From assembly GCA_030248135.1 (NCBI GenBank), contig JASANC010001098.1, positions 1-64,000 on the forward strand: DNA of 64,000 nucleotides. The letters are read 5' to 3'. The notes under the pieces are model-generated. The model searched no databases, was not told the DNA's origin, and worked only from the letters and a program-made list of their open reading frames with translations. Of this stretch, positions 55,019-64,000 are shown one piece after another. The translations under genes and the position numbers were made by a program. Source of the DNA: Theristus sp. LFF4_11 (taxonomy: Eukaryota; Nematoda; Chromadorea; Monhysterida; Xyalidae). Every line of letters starts with the position of its first letter. Position 1 is the first letter of the stretch.

Positions 55019-56342
55019 ATGACACAAAAGCGCGCGCTTTTCCAAGCCATGGCAAAACCGGCAGCTGTATTGACGGTTGTCGCAACTGTTTTGTTGCAAG
55101 TGAACGTTGCGTTGAGTCAAAAAATCGTGATGGCTGCTAATGGCCAGAAATACAGAGAGGTTTGTCGTGTTCTGAAGTTTCCGAAACCTGGTTGTAAAAA
55201 TAAAATAGCAAAACATCGTTAGTCATTTGTCACCAGCATTTTTCCAGAACTGAAACAAAATCGTTTTTTTTTTAATTTCAACAATCTCCGTTTCTGCCTG
55301 CAGTTGACACCGGACGAACGCCTACGCTTCTGTTGTCACGGCACGCGCGGCAACTTCATTCAGGAGTCCTGTAAACGCGAATGTGAATGGGCGAAATTCA
55401 CGTGGCCAAAGGTGTGTGATCGTTTATTTTGGTCACGAGATGTTGCGCGCACAGATAGGCAAACAGCAGTTTCATGCGCAATGCAGGAATTGACAATTGG
55501 CATAAAATGATCTGAGTCTCCTAAATAGAACCGAGTCACTTAGGCGACTTGGAATTGCCACATCAAGATTGAGACCAGCTTCCTTGCACACGCATTCAGT
55601 CGCAGAATCTAAAACTACTTCATAAAAGAAACGTAACGTACATTGTAGGCTTTTTTCAAACAACAGCTGTAAATTCCGCTAGAAATGATCTCCAAAAACT
55701 ATCAGAGATCATGAAGTTGCAAGTTGCACATGATATTTGCAATCCCACAAAAAGCATATTGATGCATTGCAGATCCACGCTGCTTACAAACGCGAAGACT
55801 GCAACATCAGATCACTCGGCTGGGTGCTGCGCTGTGTGTCACGTGACCACGACAACACGGAATGCTGCAGAGCAAAAGTAACCAGACATGACTGTTTTTG
55901 GCGTTTAAGAAGTTTCGATACGGTCTTACTCTAAATTATCGACAATCAGCCGACGTTTGCAAAAGCAATGAGTCGCAGAACCGAAAAGAAATTATCAATG
56001 TTTTGGGTTCTGTGATTCAGTGCGTGTGCACAAGTACAAGGAAACGTAGTTTCAACCATGTGAGGCAATTGAATGTTTACCTATATCCATGCACGCACTG
56101 CGTCTCGCGGGATCCAAACTCACCGCTCTCACACACTCCAGGGCGTGAACACCGTGTGTCTGCCGTTTTGCAATCCGGCGCACGACACTCTGCAATCGGA
56201 CGAGCGCTACATGATCTGCGGCACCCGACATCTGCACCAGATCGCCGCGTGCCACTACGAGTACGACGTCGCGAATCCGGTCTACGTGAAGCTTGAGGAG
56301 GCGCACCAATTGGACCTGCTGCTGCAGTCATCATCATCATCG

Positions 56343-56398
<56 letters not shown>

Positions 56399-56603
56399 GT
56401 CATCGTCATCGTCAAACGCCAACAACAACCAGCAGACTGGAGGCACTGATGCGCATCTGGACGCGGACTCCGACTCTTGGCTGGTGGCCGAGGGCTTCGG
56501 CGACGGCGGCGGTCACGCTCACCCTGGAAGTCCGGTGGCGGCGAGATTTCAGTCGAGCGGCACTGCCCGCGGGCGTGCGGGCTCCGGTAACGCGGGTAGA
56601 TAG
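55019..56603 (+). CDS. Secreted DB-module protein (12-cysteine domain) with poly-Ser tail
   Basis: Exons: 55019-55159, 55304-55411, 55773-55877, 56142-56603; 271 aa, all junctions phase 0. The N-terminus carries a signal peptide (second Met at 55049, then a hydrophobic run ending near NVALSQ). Exons 2-4 hold exactly twelve cysteines in the DB-module order: a CC pair (RFCCHG), SCKREC, DCNIRS, VLRC, a second CC (DNTECC), then GVNTVCLPFC and two more. DB modules (Pfam PF01682) are known mainly from nematodes; their function is unknown and the cysteines probably form six disulphides. The C-terminus is a long Ser tract encoded by a (TCA)n microsatellite (about 56329-56412), then a low-complexity tail of about 60 residues. 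Introns 2 and 3 each contain a copy of MITE family A. Secretion is inferred from the leader. Confidence 0.8.
55425..55615 (+). repeat. MITE family A copy in DB-gene intron 2
   Basis: Starts just after the donor at 55412. Confidence 0.75.
55997..56118 (-). repeat. MITE family A copy, internally deleted, DB-gene intron 3
   Basis: The two ends are kept and the middle is lost; it ends about 20 bp before the acceptor at 56141. Confidence 0.65.
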
Positions 56604-56624
56604 CAACATATGTGATTTCAAGTG

Positions 56625-56856
56625 TGCTCACGCCGGAAATAAACGTGTGTGTCCGAACAGGTGTGTGTCCGGTGTCTTGTCCCCGATGAGGTTCAAGAAA
56701 TGAACGTGGCCCAAAATGGCTCGTGTGTGAGTGTGGTGAAAAAGTGGCAATACCAACCACACACCATCGCCATTTTCTGGGTCACTTTTACTTCCTGAAC
56801 AGGGACACCGCGCGGGACACACCCAAGCGGACAGGAAACCGGACACACACCTGTTC
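56625..56856. repeat. Dispersed repeat family I
   Basis: Inverted GTGTCCGG/CCGGACAC-type ends around a CCAAAATGG core; related to 58243-58420. Confidence 0.6.
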
Positions 56857-57174
56857 GGAGACCCATTTCAGCGTGTGGGCAGGGGAAACTGGTTTTGTGT
56901 GATCAGTGTAGAAACATATATTTTTTTTGCAAGCAAAAAATGTGGTTCGCTGGCGCTGGCCCACTTGTAATGACCAAACGTTGCCAATCAATTAATTCCA
57001 GGGCGTGCACGTTTGAAATGAAATTTTTACAAACAACGTGTCTGAAAATCATCACAGCGGCAAACTTGCGGTGTTTTGTGAACTTTGGAAGAACCGAACC
57101 CGATTGAAGTTGTATTCACGAGGTCGTTTTATTGAGTGGTTCACAATCTCAAAACAAAACAAACCTGGCAACGA

Positions 57175-57330
57175 TGTACAAACAAATTTATGACGCGGCA
57201 ACTCAAATTGGCAACGTGATACGAGTCAACTGAAATAGGGCCAGGTCACTTGGGCTATTTTGAATTGCCCCACTGAAGCTAGTTTCCTTTCGACGTCTGT
57301 AAACGCATTGTAAACCCTGAAACCCACCAA
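57175..57330 (+). repeat. MITE family A copy, intergenic
   Basis: Left end truncated; lies between the DB-module and phospholipase genes. Confidence 0.65.
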
Positions 57331-57386
57331 AAATGTTTGCTGTTTTATCAGAGTGCAAAAAGTTTGACGTTATGTACATTATGTAC

Positions 57387-57645
57387 AGTGGGGCCGAATA
57401 AGTGAGGCAGTCCTTGTGTTCTCCATCAAGGCGGGATCAGTCGCAGACTAGGAGCTGACTTTTTCAAGAAAGCCACGACAATTCCCAATATTGTGTGCAA
57501 GAAAGAAATAATGAACAGAAAAGCACCAAGAATCAATTAGTTAAAAAAACGCGTTAAATTTTTTTAACGCACAACTGGGTTTCTGAACATTTTTTCTTTT
57601 ATTCGAATTCCGCTCGCTCCTTGCACCCTGAAAAAATCTGCCATT
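57387..57645 (+). repeat. MITE family B copy, intergenic
   Basis: Left end intact (CAGTGGGGCCGAATAAG); right end slightly truncated. Confidence 0.75.
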
Positions 57646-57841
57646 TGCGTTGCAATAATGAAACCACTTCAGCCAAACAGTATGAGATGATATTTATAAC
57701 TTTTGCTTCAGATCATAACATGTTTGAGAAGTTGAAGCAATATGAAATTGGCATTGATTGTCGTTGTCATCACTCATGAAATAGAAAAAGTGTCTTCGGC
57801 TTGAGTATCGCAGTTTCAATCGATAAAGTCACAGTCTTGAT

Positions 57842-57997
57842 ACACAGTCGAACTCTAAAATAAAGGCAATCAGCTGACTGGTTGGTGATCACGTGATTCA
57901 TGCTTTCTGTGCAGGCTGTCTGTCTATCTGTCCGTGCACAGAATACGTGCATCACGTGATCACCAACCAATCGCCTATGTACAAAGTTCGACTGTAC
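57842..57997. repeat. MITE family C copy, intergenic
   Basis: Full copy with TACAGTCGAACTCT-type ends and GATCACGTGAT core arms, just downstream of the phospholipase stop. Confidence 0.85.
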
Positions 57998-58033
57998 TCA
58001 AGAAAATGAGAGCGCAAAATCGGCATGCGCAGT

Positions 58034-59576
58034 CTAGCGTCGAGGTAATGCATTCGTCTTGCCAATCAGTCCGTTCTGCAGCTGTCTAGCTGGGTTTCGC
58101 TTTCGATGAGGACAATAGGCGACATGATGCGGGTTCGGGTGGGCGCCAGCGGCGTTCAGACAGTCCGCGAGATCTTTGTCGCATCCGCACAACTCCGGGT
58201 GACACGGGTTCGACTCATCTTTTCTGAAAAAAACGGCATCATGCTGAAAAAGGGTATGCGAACAGGTGTCCGCTGTCCTGTCCGCCTATGTGTCCCGCGT
58301 GGTAGTCCCGAAATAAACGTGGCAACAACACACTAGCGGCGCTTTTTGGGTCACTTTTATAACGGGACAAGGACACCGCGCAGGAAACCCCGGCGGACAG
58401 AAGGAGAACACCGCGGACCATCTTTTTAGCGTGGAGATAGCGTTAGAAAACGATCATCATAGAGTTCTGACTTTCAGTAAGGCAGGAGTACTGCAGCAAT
58501 CAAATTGGTAGCTGAGCAAATTTTGTGCCGTAACTGACTGTTTTTTGTTTCAGCAACGAGAAAAAAATAAACGATAACGAACGACAAATTCACAAGCGGA
58601 GCACGCTGACCGGATGACTCAGCCAATCAGCACATCGCATTTGAATTCCGTATTTGCCAGTTTCCGCCGGAGTTTGAAGCACATTAGGGTTTCCAGAGAA
58701 ATAAAAATAAAATAAAAACAATAAAAAAGCCGCACACGCATTGCAGCGTGTGCGCGCTGGTGCAGTGCCACTTGTAGTCGTTCAGGTAGGTGTGACATCC
58801 CTTGGCGGCGGCCTTGTCGTAGCATCGATCGTGCACCATGCAACAGGCGTCATACGCGTCCACGGGCGTCCCACTGCCGCCGAAGCCGCACCAGCAGCCG
58901 TAATCGGCAAAGTCGGCCAACTCAAGCAAACTCGTGTCTGCACGCGAACTCAAACTGCGATGTGTCTCCGAAAACGCACTATGACCGATACACTCAAGAA
59001 TATGGCTTCCATTGAAAAATACATATGCAGCACGTTCATAAACATTTACCGTTAATTTAGTTTTTGAGCATTTTATTCGTTAATATTTCAAAACCAGTCA
59101 CAAAGCCTGCATGTTCACACACAGACTGTGGTTTTACAAACTAGCGAACGAAAATTGACACTTTGGTATGAAACTTGCTGATTGGTAGTGCTACATTTTT
59201 GTATATCGCAATTGGACACAGTTACAGTCAACCAGTGTGACTTCTTTATGACGCTTGGCTTCAGCGAATAATCTTTGCCATACATTCCGCCCGCAGTCAC
59301 TGAGAAAACGGAGCTATTTATTTTACTAACATGCGCTTTAGTTGCCAAATTAGTAGCTCTGTTTTATGATTGACGGCGCCTCCAATAACTTAAAATCGCA
59401 ACAATTTCACTGTGTAACATTGCAAACTCACTGTACATGACGCAATGCATTTGCTCGATCATTTGAAAAATGTTCTTCAACCCGCCACTGCCGTTAAGCG
59501 CCTTGACTTCGGCGACAGCGAAACCGACAGCAAGTAACGTCAGAGAAATATGAGCACTTGAGACGAAAGTTGCCAT
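58034..59576 (-). CDS. Secreted phospholipase A2 (Ca2+-dependent sPLA2)
   Basis: Exons (minus): 59576-59432, 58937-58736, 58223-58034; 178 aa, phases consistent. The first exon encodes a signal peptide ([20 protein letters not shown]) and the start of the mature enzyme. Exon 2 contains the calcium loop [13 protein letters not shown] and the active-site motif [10 protein letters not shown] with its catalytic His and neighbouring Asp. Exon 3 supplies the second conserved segment, [10 protein letters not shown], with the Asp of the His-Asp pair, then a basic tail (HRKRNPARQ) beyond the usual end. The enzyme should hydrolyse the sn-2 ester of phospholipids outside the cell; all catalytic residues are present. 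Its role here (digestion, lipid turnover or host interaction) cannot be told from sequence. It is tail-to-tail with the DB-module gene, about 1.4 kb apart. Exon 3 is short and was found by its cysteine pattern. Confidence 0.88.
58243..58420. repeat. Dispersed repeat family I, second copy
   Basis: Shares AGGTGTCCG...AATAAACGTGGC... and GGACACCGCGC with 56625-56856; in the intron between phospholipase exons 2 and 3. Confidence 0.6.
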
Positions 59577-60282
59577 TTTGCAGTTGAAAGTGCTCGGAAA
59601 GAGAACAACACACCCCCTTGGAGCTTCTGGGGCTCGATCTTTCGAACGGCTGTTTATATACGTTTTCAGTAACCAGTTTCGCTGAAAGATACTTTATGTG
59701 CCGATGTTCTGATAACAGGCCATGAGAAAAACACAATAAACTTGTCGAATAGATTTTCGGAAAAAAGTGTTGCCTTCTTTTGTTGTTCTGTTCTGAAACA
59801 AAAAACCCAACAGATTGAACTAAAACTCTGCATCTCGTTTTTGCTGAATAACCGAAAACAGCTAACATTGCACATGTTTATTTTTATCGCCAGATCTTTT
59901 ATTTTCTTTATCAGTACTTTCGAAGTTCGCATATGCGAGAAAGAACGCAAATAGCAAAAACAATGCTGAAGCAAAAATGCTTAAAAACCAACGGTGAGAA
60001 AATGAGCAACTGACTGGCAGTTTTGGCAGTCTCAGTGTCACTAACAGTAACAGTGTACCACTAAAACAAATACATCTGAATAAACAAAAACAAACTTTGT
60101 TGTTGATCGTTGATTTGAAACAACGTTGATTGAAAACATGTTTGCTTTGTTAGAAATCATCGGAAAGGACACAGCAAAAAACTACCTTGCTCATGGTTTC
60201 ATGCAATCGGATGACCACCGGATGACCGGTAAAATGCCCAAAATGACAACAAAATTGGCGAAATTCATCAACTGATAGAATT

Positions 60283-60348
60283 AATTCATGAAGCAGTATT
60301 TGGTGAACGCGCAACTCTGCTTCAACACATCTACGCGTCACTAAAAGT
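60283..60348. repeat. Palindromic MITE family E, decayed
   Basis: Left arm clear (ATTCATGAAGCAGTATTTGG); right arm mostly lost. Confidence 0.55.
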
Positions 60349-60349
60349 T

Positions 60350-61706
60350 GCCTTTGTTGACAGTCTTCAAAACACTAAATTGATTTTTTTTGACAGAACA
60401 GCATTATTCTTTGACCGACCCAAAAGCAGTGCGTAAATTCGTGAGCTACCATACCAATTGGTTAGCTTATCAAAATGAGCACTTCACTCTTTTCGTCAGC
60501 ACACCAGTGGGGTTGGTACCTCTATTAAAATTTCTCACGGTTGGCGTGGAGCACGATTTTAGTCAGTTGGCGTTTACAGTATCTGAGTCAATGTGTTACT
60601 GTGCGTGTGCCCAGAGTTTTTTCACGGTTATTTTAGCACGTGTCTGTAAATGACGAAACATACAATTGTAGTTGTTCTATCTGGTAGTGGATTTCTCACT
60701 CAACTCGTTTTAATTTCCAAATGTGACAGAAGTCCGAATCCGGATGCGACTGCGACGTCCGAATGTACCTGTCTCGCACGTCACTGCTGGCAACGATGCT
60801 GTTCGAGCAGACTGCCAACAACGCGTTGAAAAAAACCTCCGCCTGACGGTCATAAAACGTCGATCGTCAGATGGCGTTAGTTCTTCAAACGCGAGATTGA
60901 TTTCGGTGGTGTTATAATCATGTTTTTTTCTGTCACTTGTGGTCACTTTTTGGCAGGATACAGAGCCAAAACTATGAACTGAACAGCAAGAAAGATGATC
61001 AAATGTATCGGTTTGGTTGAAAGGAAACACTGCATTGTTGTGCCTAAAGATATGTATGTTTTCTTGCAACTCCGATCCTGTTCCTTTTTTGCGGGCTCTG
61101 GGCTGCACAAAAAAGTGACAGGTTTGATGAAACATACTGTGCACGGCTGGCCACAAACAAACCGACCGAAGTTCAATTGATTCTATTGCGCGATACTTGC
61201 AATGAGCCCGAACACGGAGTTTTTTTTAAACTTTTAATTGTTTGTTTGATTGCGATTACGAATGCTTTCAAAGCGACATTTGTTTGTCAGGGTTTTTACA
61301 ATGTAAGTAAAACAGGGCATTTATCCGAAAATTTATCCGAAAACCTCATTGTTTGCACTGAAAATGTCAGTTTCTAATTTGTATTGCGGAAATCGCAAAG
61401 GAAAGAAATTTGGTTGTTTACAAAAGCAAACGCAAAATCCAGCTGAAAGCAATTATCTTAAATATAGAAGTGTTCAAACCAGAAACAAAAACCGATATTT
61501 AATTAATTTTTAGATTCAAGAAAACGTGCAGGTGCAGGTGAAATAACTGTTTGAGAACAGTTCACTCTTCGCGCATACAAAAAGCGGAATGAAAGTATGT
61601 TTGAAAACGCGTTAAATTCTGGGAACCTAAACCAATAAATTAGGAAGAAGTCTTCAAAAACATGAATGGCTCACTTGGGTCACTTTTAGCAAAATTGAAA
61701 AAAAGT
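60350..61706. repeat. Tandem segmental duplication, unit 1
   Basis: Starts with TTGACAGTCTTCAAAACACT and ends with CACTTGGGTCACTTTTA; collinear with unit 2 over about 1.35 kb, with many substitutions and indels. Confidence 0.8.
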
Positions 61707-61740
61707 TGGTGATGAAAATAACTGTCGAAAAATAACAAAA

Positions 61741-63332
61741 AAGTTGTCTTTGTTGACAGTCTTCAAAACACTAACATGATTTTTTTGACTGAACAGCATT
61801 ATTCTTTGATCGACCCAAAAGCAGTGCGTAAATTCGCGAGCTACTACCAATTGGTTAGCTTATCAAAATCAGCAATTCACTCTTTTCGGCAGTACAAATG
61901 GTACCTCTATTGACTTTCTCATGATTTGCGTGGAGCACGATTTTAGTCATCAGTTGGCGTTTACAGTATCTGAGTCAATGTGTTACTGTGCTTGTGCCCG
62001 GAGTTTTTTCACGATTATTTTAGCACATTGTGTTTGTAAATGAGGAAACACAGTTGTTCTATCTGTGAATGACGAAACATTTAGTAGTGGATTTCTCACT
62101 CAACTCGTTTTAATTTTCAAACAAGTGACAGAAGTGTTATTTTTACTAATTTACAACCAGTGCGAAGTGCGGCAACACGTTTGGCAAGTTCAACTTTATT
62201 TGAATATGCGTTTCAAAATAGTAAGTGAGGCTGCTGCTGCTGCCGCCCGCTCGTTTGCTGTGGCGAATCCAGGACGAATCCGAATGCGCCTTGTCGCGCA
62301 CGTCACTGCTGGCAACGACGCTGCTCGAGCAGACTGCCAACAACAACGCAAGCAACACCGCCGCTGCTGTGATCGGCACGAGGTGCAGTGGAGCACGCGG
62401 CGACATTTTTTCTGCCTTTTGTTCGTGTCTAAATCTGGCGTTGAAAAAAACCACCGTCCGACGGTCATAAAACGTCGTTCGTCAGATGGCGTTATTTTTT
62501 TCAAACGCGAGATCATTTTTGGTGGTTGTTATTATCATGTTTTTTTCTGTCACTTGTCGTCACTTTTCAGCAGAATACAGAGCATCAAAACTAATGTAGG
62601 AATTACAGCAAGAAAGATGATCAAATGTATCGGTTTGGCTGAAAGGAAACACTGCACTGCACTATAGTGGCTAAATATGTAGGTTTTCTAGTAACTCCTA
62701 TCATGTTTTTTTGTGGGCTCTGGGCTGCACAAAAAAGTGACAGATTTATGACAGACATACTGTACATGGCTGGCCACAAACAAACCGACCGAAGTTCAAT
62801 TGATTCTATTGCGCGATACTTGCAATGAGCCCGAACACGGATTTTTGAAAAAAACTTATTATGATTATTTTCATTGCGATTACAATGGCTTTCATTTGCA
62901 AAATTTGTTTGTCAGGGTCTTTACAAAGTAAATCACCTCAGGGCGTTTATCCGAAAATGTGGAGCTCATTGCTTGCACCGAAAACCTCAGTTTTTAACTT
63001 ATAGATATAATGCAAAAATTGTAATTATAAAGAGTAACACCAATTAATTGGTTGTTTACAAAAGCAAACGCAAACCCAGATGAAAGCAATTACCTGGAAG
63101 TAGAAGCGTTCAAAACAAAGATCAAAACCATATGAGTCATTTTGAGATTCAACACAACGTGCAGGTGAAATAACTGTCTGAGAAAAGTGTACTTTTTGCG
63201 CATACAAAAAGGGGAATGTGACTGAAAGGCGTTGCCGTTAAATTCAGCGAACCGAAACCAATAAATTAGAGCGAAGTCTTCAAAAACATCATTGACTCAC
63301 TTGGGTCACTTTTATTGAAATTGAAAAAAGCT
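61741..63332. repeat. Tandem segmental duplication, unit 2
   Basis: Collinear with unit 1 but longer; it includes about 200 bp around 62120-62435 absent from unit 1, carrying most of the minus-strand signal-peptide ORF. Parts of the same sequence recur near 63780-63980 and 45470-45540. Confidence 0.8.
62146..62406 (-). CDS. Possible secreted peptide ORF (signal peptide, dibasic site)
   Basis: An 86-codon frame starts at an ATG (62406) with a strong predicted signal peptide: MSPRAPLHLVP, then a long Ala/Leu/Val core and an Ala-Ser-Ser region. Downstream there is a dibasic KR (RHSKRAGG) as in processed peptide precursors. A possible donor (GAC|GTGCGC near 62300) means this could instead be only a first exon. 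It lies in the second copy of a tandem duplication; the first copy (about 60740-60830) keeps the middle of the frame but lacks the start, so that version is broken. No family is recognised, and the ORF may be spurious. Confidence 0.3.
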   Translation of the reverse strand: MSPRAPLHLVPITAAAVLLALLLAVCSSSVVASSDVRDKAHSDSSWIRHSKRAGGSSSSLTYYFETHIQIKLNLPNVLPHFALVVN

Positions 63333-64000
63333 TCTTTTGTATTCAAAAGAAAAACTAAAACTTTATATAAAAAACAACCACACACAGTTGATTCCTCACA
63401 ATTGAATTGGTCAAGTGCAGCACACTTAAAAGAGGGATCATTGGGATCATGTTTTGACATCAGTTGACAAAGCTTTTAATGATTACGTATTTGTTTGCAA
63501 AAAGCTCTACATTAAACAAATTAGCAAAAGAACTTGGCATCTCATTCAATAACGGCATTTTACAATGTCAAGGCAATGAGACATACGCGTTTGTTGGTAG
63601 AGTCGAAGATTGGCTCGATTCAATTTTACAATAGTACAATCGCTCGGTTGACTACTATAACAACTGCTTCAAAATCAAGCACAAAACCTATCTGTAAATT
63701 TGTCCATACAATTCTAGTCAATCTAAAGACTCGTTTGACGTGACAACCGAAAAAACTACTAAAGTAGGTTCGTCTGAACCTGTCACTTTATTTCGCAGAA
63801 TACCGACAGAGCATGCGAAACGTTACTTAGAAGAACGAATGTATCGAGTTTGATTGAAGTCAAACACCCAATTTGTGGTGGTAAATATGTTTTCTTGCAA
63901 TTCCGATCCCGTTTCAATTCACGAATTCAAGATACCGATTCCAGAAAAAAGTGACAGGTTTAAAGAAACAGACTGTACTGTACTATCTCTCTATTGGGGT

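Noticed and set aside
60390..60653. 87-codon plus-strand ORF in duplication unit 1
   Set aside because: The matching region of unit 2 has frame-breaking indels, so coding is unlikely.

Overview
The window is animal nuclear DNA: multi-exon genes with small introns and many transposon-derived repeats. I could join exons by GT-AG rules so that every junction keeps frame, giving seven protein genes and about 73 introns. A secreted protein with the twelve-cysteine DB module, a family known mainly from nematodes, together with compact introns, points to a nematode or near relative; this placement is inferred and the species is unknown. LAYOUT: 0.4-4.3 kb (-) salt-inducible kinase (SIK/kin-29 type), running off the left edge. 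4.3-12.4 kb holds no gene I can support; most of it is non-autonomous transposons, including two hAT-like elements with perfect 8-bp target duplications. 12.5-20.7 kb (+) an 11-finger C2H2 zinc-finger protein with Gln-rich linkers. 22.8-26.2 kb (+) a short/branched-chain acyl-CoA dehydrogenase. 27.0-30.3 kb (+) a sideroflexin. 32.0-48.2 kb (-) a complete type I animal fatty acid synthase in about 34 exons (about 2690 aa). 48.5-55.0 kb is gene-poor. 55.0-56.6 kb (+) DB-module secreted protein. 58.0-59.6 kb (-) secreted phospholipase A2. 60.35-63.33 kb is a diverged tandem duplication; one copy carries a possible signal-peptide ORF. GENES TOGETHER: fatty acid synthesis, branched-chain acyl-CoA oxidation, a mitochondrial carrier and a kinase that controls lipid metabolism in other animals lie close together. 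This may be chance; only the acyl-CoA dehydrogenase and sideroflexin genes are placed as an operon might be. The most distinctive features are the repeat load in introns (one MITE family has about 14 copies), an unusual share of 5' splice sites with a pyrimidine at +3, and a modular duplication of three-finger units in the zinc-finger gene. I found no CRISPR array, rRNA, or intact transposase, and no clearly new biological system.
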